A stretch of DNA of 64,000 nt from Cerioporus squamosus (Eukaryota; Basidiomycota; Agaricomycetes; Polyporales; Polyporaceae). Below are positions 11,035 to 23,345 of this stretch, piece by piece. The stretch covers positions 248,001-312,000 of the forward strand of contig JABYQS010000020.1 of NCBI GenBank assembly GCA_022592435.1. The letters are read 5' to 3'. A model generated the notes under the pieces. The model saw only the letters and a program-made list of their open reading frames with translations. It was not told where the DNA came from and did no database searches. The position numbers and the translations under genes are program-made. Position 1 is the stretch's first letter. Each line of letters begins with the position of its first letter.

Positions 11035-12838
11035 ATGTGGTCCCAGTGCGTGTGTCGTTTGCGGTCTCAGGAAGGCTTCTGAATATGGCCTTCTTTCAGC
11101 TGCCAGGAATACGAAGTCATGAGTATACAGCGGGAGCACTTGTACTAGCATACATCTGTCTTCCCATGATAGATGGGACTCAGCGTGCCCGCGCCGCTTA
11201 TTTCCCTGTCATGGATAGGACGGACTCTGACTTGGCATTCAAGTAGCAAGATTTTGAGAGGTGCACGAACACCCCGAGCTCGCCCTCCTGTTACGCGATT
11301 AGGAGATTGTCGGGACCTTGGCAGCTGGGGAACGTGGGCTAACCCTACTTAATTAGGTTCGGCCCCGCTAGGGGAACACCACCGACTGCGGTGACCCGGC
11401 AACAATCCGCTACGATGTGGACTGCCATGCTATGGTCTCGTAAGTGCGGTGGTGAGGTGCGGCTTCCAAGGACGGATGTGTGCGCGACCACTAGTGTAGT
11501 GCTCATGCATTCTTACGGACGACATGTAAACCATTGCGAAAGTTGAATGCATGCAATGGACGGACCTGTTCAGGCGTAGGCGGGAGTATAGTCAATGATA
11601 CCCATCATAGCGGGGATGGAGCCTCGATGGGACTGAAGGCGGTGATGGCGGACGGGCTTCCTTGGTTTGCGCAATATTAATGCGAATCGCACTGAGCAAC
11701 TACAGTACAGCTGGCCCCGGAGATCATTCCACGCAAGATCACTGACTCACCAGGATCCTTCCGCATTCGCGACAGAGGAAGGATGGGAGATGTCCGACCT
11801 CCTTTGAGGTCCACCAGAAGAGCATGGTCGATGTTAGAACAAACGGTGTCGAGGAGTCGACTCACATGAACGCCGCTGCACCGACGACGCATCAAGCATG
11901 GAGGTAACATAGATGATCTTGTAAGGCTGAGCGGATGGAGGTGTCAAGCTCACCGATAGCATCTCCACGCAGAGATGAAGTGTGGCAGATGTAGAGAGAC
12001 GCCGCCGTCTGTCATAGATGGAGATCCACAACTTGGACGCGTTCAGTTATACATGGAAGCAGGACCTGCGAATTTGTACAGGATGTTAACCGGCTAGAAG
12101 TCGTTCGGGGCCCAATTGGAGACTGAGTACTGGGTGATCGACGGTTGCCCGAAGCAAGAACCCACTGGCAGAAGACGAAGTCCGTACATGCATCCCGTCG
12201 ACCAGCGAACGTGTCCGCGGTAAGTACGACGGCGTTCGCAGGATACGAGGGTCCGCGGTCGACCGTCGTTCGAATACTTGTAGGTTTGCCGGCGCGTCCG
12301 TGTCAGGCACACGACCACCGCCAATATTTCCGGCGTGAAGGCGTGGGCGCAGCGGGCGCTTGGATGTGCGTCACTCGAAAAGAATGGTTACCATGACTGC
12401 GGGGTTCTTCGCGCGCAGCCCCCTCCTGCCGTCGACAGAATCTGTTGAGCCGCATGTCGTTGTATTCGCTCGAGTCGACGCAAGCCCAGACCGAGAATGA
12501 GGAGGAGAGAGGACGAGAGAGAGGCAAGAAAAGCAGGAAAATGATGATCAGAAGGTGATGCTCGTCGGGCAAATAAGAGCAAAGCGGCGGCAGAGGGACG
12601 GGCGGGAACACTGCCCTCGCTCTCGCTCCGACCGTCGTCCGTCTCTGTTTCGTACAAAACCGCGATCCGCTGGAGAGGCCTGCCCGGGCTGTACGGCATT
12701 CTGTTCTCACTTCCCTCCCTCTGCCTCCCATAGCAGCCCCACGCTCCTTGCTCTCCCCCCTCCCTCAGGCGGACGCCGCCGTCCTGCTCGTCAGCACATC
12801 GCCCTCGACCTCCTCGTCCACCAGCCAGCAACATAACT
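11035..12838. other. 1.8-kb intergenic region, no gene supported
   Basis: Contains the 3' flank of the denD-like gene and the MSB2 promoter. No protein family or RNA gene seen. The last 300 bp are pyrimidine-rich (repeated CTCCC/CCTC runs), typical of a fungal promoter and 5' leader. Confidence 0.45.
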
Positions 12839-15800
12839 ATGATCTTCTCTAACGTTCTCCTCGCCTCATTGCTTGCTTCTGCCCTCCAAGCCGACGCGAC
12901 GCGCTCGTCCTTCCACTCGTCTCATGCCCGCCGTTCTCTCGCCATCAAGCGTGACCAGGTCGTAGACCTGCTGAGGGAGCGTGGTCTTGGTGATGCCCTC
13001 GGTGAGTGTTCTTCATCATCATGTCGCTCGTTCTTTTCATCGCGTCGTTTTACGTCGCTGCGTCCGTTCATGTTTCTTCTGCCATCTGGTGCGCCACGCT
13101 AGCCCGCTATACTGCTACCAGCTATGTCTCCTGAAAGTCATACGGACGTTCTCCCCAACGTATCCCCGCCAGTTACAGGCCGTCTCTGCCAGCGTTGTTA
13201 CACGGTCCTTCAGATGCCAATCGCTCTGGAAAGGACCGTAGCAAACGCCGCGCCGACGGCGTTCTCCCCCTCCCTCGCCGCCTTGCCGGGCACGTTCCCC
13301 GCAACTCTTCAAACTTCACCGACTCGTTTCACCTCCTCCCCTTGACTTATTGCCTGCGGGCTCGAGCATCCCATATTGCCAAATTGCGTCGATGGGCTGC
13401 CCCACGCGCTGTCTTCGTGCGCGGCGATGTCGCGACGCCCGCGTGATCATCAACGAAACTGTTGATGCGCATGCGGGATGACATCCCAATGCAGCTTATG
13501 CTGAGGCCCGTGAAGGGGACAAGCTGCAGACGATATATATGCCCAGCACTGTTGTCTGCGGTGTCATCGCCGTTGCTGTGAGCCTGGCAGTTCACCCGGT
13601 CAGATTGCCCCGTCGCGCCGCGCATGGTTACGCGAATGGGCGCTTGCCCCAGCTCGCCACCGATCAGTCCTGTTACGGTCCTGTTTTGGGACATCGCGCC
13701 CCCGGTAGGGCGAGAGCGCACGCGAGCGTACTCAGCTCCGAATCCTTTGTGCTGTTTTGCTGACCTCTGCTCGTAGGCGATCTTGGTGGCATCCTCGGTA
13801 ACGCCGGCGGAGATCTGGGTGACCTCATCGGCGACACCACGGGTGGCATCGGGTCCGCCATAGGTGACCTTGGCTCGGACCCGACGACCTCCTTAGTTCC
13901 CGCGAGCTCCACCAGCGCGTCCTCCTCATCGTCGGACTCGGTGCCGGCATCGTCGAGCTCCTCGTCCGCATCAACTACGGATTCGGTCTCCGCATCGACC
14001 ACGGATTCAGTATCTGCATCAACAACAGACTCGGTTTCTGCATCGACGACCGACTCCGTGTCTGCGTCGACGACAAGCTCCGTATCCGCATCGACTCGAC
14101 GTCGGCAAGTGTCACTGATACCCCCACGTCGGTCTCCTCCACCGACTCGGTGTTCTCGACGAGCTCCTCGAGCGTAGACCCCTTCTCTTCGTGGCTGTCG
14201 TCGATCTTCAACCCCCAGCCGACGAGCTCGAGCGCATCGACTACTGATGCTTCATCGCCCACCGCGTCCCCCACCGATCCGTCGGCGTCGACGACTGACG
14301 CACCTTCGACTACCGATGCGGGATCGAGCACTGCGGTTCCCTCCGACCCGGCTTCGTCCTCGAGCTCGTCAGTAGACCCTCTGTCGTCGTTCTTCTCCTC
14401 CATCTTCAACCCGCAGCCCACGTCAAGCACTGCGGCTCCCTCCGACCCCGCGTCGTCCTCAAGCTCCTCGGTAGACCCTCTCTCGTCTCTGTTCTCCTCC
14501 ATCTTCGACCCGCAGCCTACGTCGAGCACGGACTCGGCCTCCGCGTCCATCACGTCGGCTCCTAGCGGCACGGACTCGGCCTCCGCGTCGGTCACCGGCG
14601 CTCCGTCTGACTCGGCGTCGTCCTCGAGCACGAGCGTGGATCCCATCTCGTCGTGGTTCTCCTCGGTCTTCAACCCGCACCCGTCGTCGAGCGACTCGGC
14701 TTCTGCTTCGGTTACGTCCCCTCCCGTGAGCGGCTCGGGCTCGGCGTCGATCACCTCGGCTCCCTCCTCTGCCTCGACGACCACCGACCCTTTCCCCATC
14801 TCCCTGCCTTCGATCTCCCTCCCGGGCACGAACATCACCTCGTCAGCTTCCGCGTCGATCACGGGTGCCCCTGGTAACTCGTCCTCCGTCTCTGGCTCTA
14901 TAAGTACGAGCGACAGCGCTTCTATTACCTCGTCGAGCGACAGGTGTGTTTGCAATGCTAGCAGTATGCGTACTAGGGCGCCTGGCTGATTGGTTATAAT
15001 CGCAGTGCGTCCATCACAAGTGCTCCAGGTAACGGCACCACCTTCAGCGGCAGCATCACCACGACGATTAGCAGCAACATTACGTCGGTCTCCGGCAACT
15101 CGAGCATCACCTCGTCCTCGAGTGCGAGCATCACGTCGGGCGTCAGCGCGAACATCACAACGACCATCTCCTCCAACGGCACGATCATCAGCCTGCCGTC
15201 GGTCACCTCGTCCTCTGTCTCGTTCAACGCGACCTCGACGTCGTTCTCACTCTCCGTGACCCCGTCCATCAACTCGCAGTTCACGTTTGTGACGGACACG
15301 TCGCTCGCCGTCGCGTCGCAGCCGTCCTCAACTGCCTCGGCGACATCTTCGCTCACGGACCCCGACGAGCCCACAACAACGTTCACGGTTGCAGCGTCTT
15401 CTGCGGCGGACACGAAGCCGACGCAGGCTCCGCTCCCGTCTGGCCTCCCGACGCAGATCTTCCCCGCCGAGGGCTCGAAGCCTTCTGACCCTGACTTGGG
15501 GGGCTACTCGCTGATCTCGCTCCTCTTTGACTCGGGTCTCAACTGGGACTTCGTCGTGAACAACGCGAATTCCTCGTCGCAGATCTTCGCGTGGATGTCA
15601 CCCATTCTCCAGGCCTCGCTCAGCCTGCCTGGTGAGTCTACCATGAGTACCCATCGTGATATGTCTTGAAACTGATTGCCTTGCTTCCGTTTCACAGCGG
15701 ACGAGGTGAAGACCTACCAGCTCCGCGTGCACGTTCCGGATGACTACAAGAGCGCTGCCGATGCCGACCTTCTCGAGACGATGTGGCTTGGGTGGATCCC

Positions 15801-16368
15801 TGACCAGTCCGTGGACGTGCTCGCCCAGCAGCTCAAGGTGCTAAGCTCCGCATTTTACACTGCGCTCCAGTCTCCGTACAGCGACCTCGCTAAGCACGTC
15901 GTTTCCACCTTCCCCGTCACGAGTGTCTCCAGCACATCAGACAGCAGCTCAGGCTCCGGCTCCGGCTCGAGCTCGAGCGACGCGTCGTCGTCCGGCGCCA
16001 GCTCCTCGTCGAAGACGCGCGAGGACGCGATCATCGGTGTTGTGTCTTCGCTCGGCGCGATCACGCTCCTGATCCTCGGATTCCTCGTCTTCCGCGCCGT
16101 CAAGCAGCGCCGTGAGCTCGCGCACCGCCGCCTCTCGGACCCCCACGAACAGGAGTTCGTTGGTGCACCGCCTGAGGACCACGAGTTCGACCGCGACTCG
16201 GTTGGTGGCCAGCGCCGCCGCTCGTTCTACTTTGCGGCGGACTCGCTGCGCGGCTTCCAGGATCACAACGCGTCGGGCGCCGCCGAGGATCCGTTCAACC
16301 CGAACATGCGCGAGCGCCGCCCTGTCATCGGCACGCCCATCCTGCGTGACAACACGATGAACTGGTGA
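12839..16368 (+). CDS. MSB2: signalling mucin / osmosensor Msb2, with an apparent 1-nt frameshift
   Basis: Exons 12839-13001, 13777-14943, 15006-15631, 15698-16368; about 875 aa with one base added near 14095. Order: signal peptide (MIFSNVLLASLLASALQADA); long Ser/Thr mucin region with repeated SASTTDSV and SVDPxSSxFSSIFNPQPTSS blocks; a conserved extracellular domain starting LNWDFVVNNANSSSQIF and continuing after the intron as ADEVKTYQLRVHVPDDY; one transmembrane helix (IIGVVSSLGAITLLILGFLV, about residues 763-782); and a ~90-residue cytosolic tail ending RRPVIGTPILRDNTMNW. This is the layout of fungal Msb2, the plasma-membrane sensor feeding Cdc42 and the filamentation/cell-wall MAPK cascades. 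Its usual tail end (PVMxENSLGW) is recognisable but altered. The first intron is unusually long (775 nt). A phase-compatible acceptor at 13211-13213 opens DANRSGKDRSKRRADG, so an extra exon is possible. Confidence 0.8.
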
Positions 16369-18173
16369 GGGCGTCGCACAGGGACCGTGGACAGTTTCGG
16401 TGGATGGATTGGTTGACGGTGGAGAGGACTCGGGGCACGTTCGACAGACCCGATGTTTGTTGGCCTTTGGGGATCGACCGCCAAAATGATACCACCAGGC
16501 CGAACAACCTCTACCCACATTCTTCCGTTTGGTCTTTTCTCTCTCGTGTTTGTGCTTGCTTGTTGTGCTTGTGTGTCTGTTGGGCCAGGTTCTTCTTTCT
16601 TCGCGCGTATGGGTGGCAAAAACGGGCGGGCGTCGGGTCGCGCCTCGCGGATTGAGCAAGGAGCGCGGCCTCGCCGGCCGGACTATTCTCCTGGCTGCAG
16701 GCCGCCCGTCTCTGCGTTGCTTTTTTGGCTCCTGCTCTCGATCGAGCCTTGCTCTTGGTTAACGTCTCGCACGACCCCTTCCCGCTCCTTTTACGACTTC
16801 CTTCCTTTGGCTCTTCTCCTTCGACGTACCCATACCGTATATTCGTTTTTGAATATTTATTTGCTGCTGTTGTCGCCACCCCCCGATACCCTGGTGTCGT
16901 TGCGTTGTTGTGTGTGTGCGCAGTGCTCGCTTTATTCCTTAGACTTGTCGGTGTTGCTTTCCTGCATGCGCAATGTCCACGTTCGATGCTCGGTGTCGTA
17001 GCGTGCATGGCCTCGAACTGGCCCCAGGACGCGATAGTACTAGTACTACTTTGTCCGTACACCAACATGTGCACATACACCGTAGATCGCAGTGTGTACC
17101 CGCGTCGCACTGGCTGCCACACACATTCCCCTTGAGCTGAGTGCCGCTCATCTCATCACTTATTCGTATTGTCGACTTAGTTAGAACGTTTGCCTCCTAG
17201 TCTGCCAGTGTCGTGTCTCCGAAGTGTCTATATCAATATCTGGATCTTGTCATCTGTCCTTTGCATCTATGCAGCATGCTATCTCCATGCCTTCTGGCGG
17301 GAGCATCGTGCAGGCTACTATGCCAGTGTGACGCCGCGTCCGGCGATGGGCATTGGCACTGCTATTGGCCCTGAGGCCTCAAATTTGTCAAAGCTCACCC
17401 TGCACGACTTCGTACTGGGACTGGGACTTCTTTCCCAGTGGTTGATGTTGTTGTGGTGTATTGCGTGTATGTGGATTATATGTGTAGCTGTGTCGTTATC
17501 GGATCATTCACGCTTTTGCATGACCAGGTAAATCTTGATCTTTACCAATGGCAATGCTCTCGACGACGCTATGTGGATCTTTACATAGGGCCGACATGGG
17601 CTGGTAAGTACTGCTATCCCCGCTGTCTCGTCTGACAATACAGGCGTGAGGCGCGATGATTGCTGATGATTGTCATCTGTGGTCAGTGAGTTTGCCGCAC
17701 GCGGCCCGGTTATGGTACGTTACTCTGTACCCTCCCTTAATGTTCCCGCCGAATAGGATCGGTCAACTAGACGCACACAGCTGCACTTGTCCTCTGCGTC
17801 AGCGGTCTACTGTGAGTAAGCTCAGTTGGCTCCTTCGCAGTCAAGCTGAAACACCGGACCCGCAGTGAATAGCACCCAGAGGACTCCTGATGCATCATTG
17901 ACCGTCCGGTACAGAGATGTAAGGACGAGCACGAACCGCGATCGGGCATCCGACCCTCACTGGTTGGCGTGGCGCGCGTAGCAGTTGGGACGACTTCTGT
18001 CAGCATAGTGCTGGGCAAGTTAGTGCCACCGCGGTAAGAGGTTAGGTCGCGACATTGCAAGCCGCTCACCAAGAGTATATAGAACGCCACAATTCCTGGA
18101 CCTCAACTCACTCACCATTCAGACCAGGGACTCGCTCACCATCTCAAACTTCACCGCACCTCGCCCCCACGTA
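16369..18173. other. 1.8-kb intergenic region
   Basis: 3' flank of MSB2 and promoter of the aryl-alcohol dehydrogenase gene. Only short overlapping frames; no RNA gene or repeat seen. Confidence 0.45.
18075..18082 (+). promoter_or_regulatory. TATA box of the aryl-alcohol dehydrogenase gene
   Basis: GTATATAG about 95 nt before the ATG at 18174, followed by a pyrimidine-rich leader (CTCACTCACC). Confidence 0.5.
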
Positions 18174-19746
18174 ATGTCCAACATCTGGAAGCCGGCTGAT
18201 GCCCCCCAGACGATGCTCGGCTACTACCGCCAGCTCGCACCTCTCGCCGGCGTGCACGTCTCCCCGCTCGCTCTTGGGGCGATGAGCATCGGCGACAAGT
18301 GGGAGAAGTACGGCATGGGCGTGATGAACAAGGAGACGAGCTTCGAGCTACTCGACGCTTTCTACGACGCCGGCGGGAACTTCATCGACACGGCGAACAA
18401 CTACCAGGACGAGTCCTCGGAGGAGTTCATCGGGGAATGGATGGAGAAACGTGGCATACGCGACCAGATGGTCATCGCTACCAAGGTGCGTGCGCTCACC
18501 GCGACCAAGCGTGAATGTGACTCGGAACTGACATCGTGCTTGCGCCTAGTATGCTTCCAACTTCAAGCGCGGTGACGAGAGTGTCAGGCAGAAAGTGCAC
18601 TACACCGGCAACAATATGAAGGCCATGCATATCTCCGTCGAGGCATCACTAAAGAAGCTGCGCACGGACTACATCGATATCCTGTATGTGCATTGGGTAT
18701 GTTACTCTGCTCCTGCCAAGGACACACAACTCTCGGCTGACACGGATGTCTGCAGTGGGACTGGGATACCGGTGTGGAGGAGATCATGAATGGGCTACAT
18801 AACCTCGTGGCCTCTGGGAAAGTCCTATACTTGGTACGCATAGCATGTCATGGTTTGGGTCTGAAGTACATAGTCGCTCACCTACACTTATTCTCCAGGG
18901 CATCTCTGATACACCGGCCTGGATCGTCGCGAAAGCCAACCAGTACGCTCGGTGCCAGGGTAAGACGCCGTTCGCGATCTACCAAGGCGCTTGGAGCATC
19001 CTCCAGCGCGACTTCGAACGCGACATAATCCCTATGGCTCGGGCGGAAGGTGAGGCCGATACACACCTAATACCGCTCATCAGGCTGACCTGGCGCATAC
19101 AGGGATGGCTCTTGCACCATGGAACGTACTGGCGGGCGGCATGATCCGTACAGACGAGGAGGAAGAGCGCCGTCGCCAGACAGGCGAAAGAGGTGAGTGT
19201 GACTCCGCAGCGTCACCATAGCTGAGTCTGAAGGCTGATCCGTTCAATCAGGCCGGCAATGGACCACGGTCGAGTGGGAGCGCACTGAGAATGAGCGTAG
19301 AGTATGCAACGCCCTGGAGGAGGTTGCAAAGCAAGTCGGGGCGGCGAGCATTCAAGCCGGTACGTGCGCGACTCGACAACATCACCCGCGTACGCGGACG
19401 TGCTGACCAGAGCTGACGGTGACCTACAGTGGCCATCGCATATGTTATGCAAAAGACTACCCACGTCTTCCCCGTCGTCGGCGGACGGAAAGTCGAGCAG
19501 CTCGAGGCAAACATTGACGCGCTGAACGTCACCCTCTCCGACGAGCAGATCAAGTTCCTCGAGAGTTCGGTGCCGTTCGATCCGGGTTTCCCCCACTCGT
19601 TCTGCGTGAGTCCCGCAAATCCTCTCACTAGTAAAACGAGCTTCAGACTAACCGTTACGCAGGGAGACGGGTCCGACTTCGTCGGCCTGCAGAAGACCGC
19701 TGCCAACTTTGTTAGGTGGCCTCGGGCACAACCTATCCGGCAATAA
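18174..19746 (+). CDS. AAD: aryl-alcohol dehydrogenase, aldo-keto reductase (AKR9-like)
   Basis: Eight exons: 18174-18485, 18550-18696, 18756-18833, 18899-19049, 19103-19192, 19252-19359, 19430-19605, 19663-19746; 381 aa, normal for fungal AADs. The AKR tetrad is visible: Asp in FIDTANNY, Tyr in the same motif, Lys in MVIATK, His in YVHWWDWD. NADPH-binding features near the C-terminus are [16 protein letters not shown]. Other family blocks: [44 protein letters not shown]. Expected reaction: NADPH-dependent reduction of aromatic (veratryl/anisyl-type) aldehydes to alcohols in the cytosol, part of lignin-derived aromatic handling in white-rot fungi; norsolorinate-reductase-type roles are an alternative. 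The gene is intact. Confidence 0.88.
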
Positions 19747-20154
19747 AAGTCACTCTTGGAATGCTGTCACTCCAAGCACCACTAGCGCAAAGTGCTGAAT
19801 TGATGCATAGATCGTGTTCCATATATTTGTGATCGTACATACGCTTCGACAGCATGATTCATGGGTACACAGTCTCGCAACATTTCCTCTACGCGCATCA
19901 AATCCGTGCGATTGAGCAGTGCATGGCGCGCGAAACTTGCAGGCTAACATGAGTTATGACATCACTTACCTCAGGTGCCTCACGACATGAGGTTCAGGGG
20001 GCCGGCGACATACAAAAATACCGCGCATGGATCAGGCGTCGACGTATGTTTCCACACCGCCTCCTGGTGATATATAGGGGGGCGTATCAAGTGCGTATCG
20101 TCGCATCCCAGCCTCCGTCTCACCTTCATTCAGGATAATAGGCCAAGCAGAGAA
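19747..20154. other. intergenic with TATA box before DUG3
   Basis: 408 bp. A TATATAGG sequence at about 20070-20077 lies about 85 nt before the DUG3 start and is a likely TATA box. Nothing else recognised. Confidence 0.45.
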
Positions 20155-21303
20155 ATGTGCAGGTGGTTCGCGTACTTGTCGACGACGGAGCCCTGCCTCC
20201 TCGAGGACGTCCTCATCCTTCCGGACCATGCCATCGCGAAGCAGGTGCACGACCGCTACTTGCCTCACCTATTCCACTACGACCCTGGGACTACGCAACG
20301 CGAGATCAGTCTCCGTAACAGTCCGTTCAATCTGGATGGGCTTGGTGTCATCTGGTGAGTGACCCCTACAAGTCAGAAACGAGGAGCTGCGGACGTCTCT
20401 GGCAGTTGAACGCCGTCGTGTACTTTGCACCGCACCACGACCGACGACGACATCAATGTGGAGCTGATGCGTCGACCCTCTCTCAGGTACACGGACGCCC
20501 GCGCTGCGTTCGGCGAGTGCAACGGCCCCCGTCCGGTGACCTACAAGATGCTGCGGCAGCCAACGGCGGACCCGATCTTCCAGAGCCTGGCGGCAAACAC
20601 GTCCGCGCACTGCGTGTTCGCGCACATCCGCGCGGCGTCGGGCGCGACGGCGATCACGACGTACAACAACCACCCGTTCGCGTTCGGGCGGCACGCGTTC
20701 ATGCACAACGGCGTCGTCGCGCACTTTGACGAGATCAAGCGCGCGATGGCGCTCGAGCTCTCGGACGAGGCGCACGTCCGCGTGAAGGGCACGACGGACT
20801 CGGAGATGCTCGCCGGCCTGTTCTTCACGTACCTCGAGGAGCGGAGGGGCGAGGCCGTGTGGGAGGAGCAGCACCCGCTCGAGGAGATGAAGGAGTGCTT
20901 GGAGAGGGCGGTGGCGAAGGTGCTGGAGCTGCAGAGGGTGGTCCTGGGGAGGACGGGGAGGACGCCGGATCCGTCGAGCTTGAATATCGCGATCACGGAT
21001 GGGGAACAGCTGCTTGCGATACGGTTCAGGAACCACGAGACGGAGCACCCGCCGTCGCTCTACCTCTCGACACGCGCTGGGGTCGCACTCAACAGGAAGT
21101 TCCCCGGGCACCCGGACCTGGAGGGCGTGGACAACGGCGTGCAGAACTTGAAGGGCGAAGACGAGCATGGGGAGCATGTGATCATCGCCAGCGAGCCCAC
21201 GACGTTCCGGGAGGAGGAGTGGGAGCTGATACCGAAGAACCAGTGCGTGATGGTCGGGCGCGACATGGTGGTGAAGCATGCACCCGTCGATGTCAAGTTT
21301 TAG
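20155..21303 (+). CDS. DUG3: Dug3-type class II glutamine amidotransferase
   Basis: Two exons, 20155-20354 and 20487-21303 (intron phase 2, GTGAGT...CAG), 338 aa. It begins MCRWFAY: after Met removal Cys2 is the N-terminal nucleophile of class II (Ntn) amidotransferases. Family blocks in order: TEPCLLEDVLILPDHAIAKQ; FNLDGLGVIWYTD across the splice; CVFAHIRAA; NNHPFAFGRHAFMHNGVV (Gly-Asn-Gly-type glutamine pocket region); TDSEMLAGLFFTYL. With Dug2 this protein forms the cytosolic (DUG2-DUG3)2 complex that removes the gamma-glutamyl group from glutathione, the first step of gamma-GT-independent glutathione breakdown. No Dug2 gene lies in the window. Confidence 0.92.
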
Positions 21304-21492
21304 ATCCCAAAGTGTTCGTACATACCCGGTGTAGGCAAACGGTAATGCAGCTTGGTGGCGCGGTGATCGCAGCGAGCAAATAGATGCACTTAGTATACGA
21401 GGTCATGAAGTCATGCGCAGAAGGAACATGGAGGATCCGAGGACAAAAGTGCTATGTAGCGAGTTCGAGGCCAATGCCCAAGAACCAGCTGG

Positions 21493-23345
21493 TCACATCC
21501 CAGGCGGCCGCACCTTCAGATCCTGAGGATACTGCTGCTGCTGCTGACGTTGCTTCGGGGACTGCAGCGGCTCGCTCGTACCAGTGCTGCTGCTGCCGCC
21601 ATAGGCAGACTGGCCCTCCGTGGGCCCGGATGAGCTCGAGGCAACGACCGAGCCATCGGCGTTGGTCTCCCAGGAGCCGTACCCGGGCGGCAGCCTGCCG
21701 GAGTTGGACCGCGCGAGGGCGGGTATGGGACCGCCGTCCGCGTGCCTCTCGTCATCGTCAAGGTAGCCGCCAGCAGACGAGCCAGCCTGACTCCAGCCGG
21801 GTTGTGGGCCGTACTTGGACGCGGTTACGTTCGTGAGGCCGTTCGCGGAGCCAGGGCCTGAGGGACTGGAGAGCAAAGCATGTGTTTCAGGGTTTTCGGA
21901 GTCGGGAGGGGCTCCGGAGTCGTACCTCGAACCTGGACCTGTTTGAGGAGCGGGAGAAGGCGCTGGGCTCAGCAATGGCAGCGCATCAGCACAAGAAATG
22001 GAGTGGGCTCACTGTATGCGGTTGTGGCGACAGTGAAGGGAGTCACTGCGCCCATCTCGTTCTCGGGGTATGACGGACGGTACTCGTTTGCGAGGTCCAG
22101 CGGCTTCGGACCACGAGCCTGGCGGCGGGCCCTCCATAGGAAGAAGCCCAAGACACCGATAGCGATCGCGCCGCCGATACCACCCACCACTCCGCCGACG
22201 AGGGGTCCAACCTTTGAGCTGGACTTGGACGATGATGTACTCTCGGCATCGGGTGCGTTTGTCGACGACGATCCGATCGTAGAGGCGGTGACGGATTCGG
22301 AGACACTCCCGGTGATTGACGCAGTATCGTTTCTCGTCGTAGAGGCGCACTTCGTGAAGGTGTTGTTGTTCGTCGCGGCCAGGTCCGTGACCATAGTCTC
22401 CTTAAAGTAGACACTACATGTGGGTGAGCGGCAGGACGCGTGAAGGAATGCACTTAGACATACTAGAACCTGCCCGTATAAAGAGTTGTTCAGTGCTCTC
22501 GCGGCAGAGATATCGAAAGAAAAGGAGGTACGAACCAATCCTCGGTGTCCCAAAACAAGTTGTATATGTTGCGATCAATCTTGATGCCCTTGTTGCAGAC
22601 ACCTTGTTGGATGTTGGCGGGCAATCTACTCTGAAATGAGAACGACGTTGGGGGAAGAGAGAAGTGACGCTCACGTCTTGTTCGCTGCTCGTGGTTTGCA
22701 ACTCCCCGCGTATAGGCTATACGCCCCCTTGCCTGAGAGCAACTGAGCGATCGTCAACAGAGGCGCAGCCAAGAGATGAGCCCACCAGCGTCGATGCCGA
22801 CCTCTCCCAGTTGTGTGTCGTATTGACAGCTGAGGGACGATAGGTCAATACGAGCAAGCTCATGGTTCGGAAGAGGAACTTACTTCATGCACAGCATGCT
22901 CAACGTGAACGCGATTGTGTTACAACAGCATGAGGCTGCATAGTAAGACGCTTCAGATGGGAATAGCTTCGCGACATTGACTCCGGCGCTCACAAACTTG
23001 GTCGTCACAGCTGTCCCCAGGGGTATTGGGAAAGAATTGTGGCACAGTATCTGTGCGCTGTACTGTGAGCTAGCCGAATGATGACATGACGGGTATACTC
23101 ACAGCTCGGATTGCATAGTTGCCTCAACTGCTGGTAGGTTTCGCCTGTGACGGGTGGTTGGGAACGGAGGACGTGAGACTTGAACAGTACTCACAAGGTG
23201 TCTCGCCGACTGCGTCGGTGTACCAATCCAACTGAGCGCTCGCACACTTCAGATGACTGTCGTCCGCCGAAACGCCGATCGATCCAGACCACAGTTGAAA
23301 AGCGAGGAGGGAATAAACGAAGCTGGTGCGGAGCCACTGAGACAT
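21493..23345 (-). CDS. secreted Cys-rich, single-pass membrane protein with a 6-nt microexon
   Basis: Ten exons, high to low: 23195-23345, 23103-23144, 22994-23050, 22884-22935, 22786-22829, 22675-22732, 22536-22628, 22464-22469, 22013-22413, 21493-21938; total 1350 nt, 449 aa. Signal peptide (MSQWLRTSFVYSLLAFQLWS); ectodomain with ordered cysteines (TPCETYQQLRQLC, SCCCNTIAFTLSMLCMNCQ, GSCKPRAANKT, GVCNKGIKIDRNIYNLFW); one transmembrane helix (residues ~238-262, VGGVVGGIGGAIAIGVLGFF); cytosolic tail rich in Pro/Ser with a polyGln run (QRQQQQQY). Exon 8 is only GTTCTA: both flanking introns have GT and AG ends and together the exons restore WFYVYFKETM, a segment I recall as conserved in this Agaricomycete family. 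Function unknown; the form is receptor- or sensor-like. Confidence 0.75.

Noticed and set aside
10182..14110. Programmed ribosomal frameshifting in denD-like and MSB2 genes
   Set aside because: Sites lack X XXY YYZ slippery sequences or shared structure; a missing base is simpler.
13975..14955. 326-residue open frame on the minus strand
   Set aside because: Antisense shadow of the Ser/Thr repeat of MSB2; acidic low-complexity mirror of the repeat codons, no domain or promoter.
20269..21279. 336-residue open frame on the minus strand
   Set aside because: Antisense to the conserved DUG3 exon; arises from GC-rich third positions.
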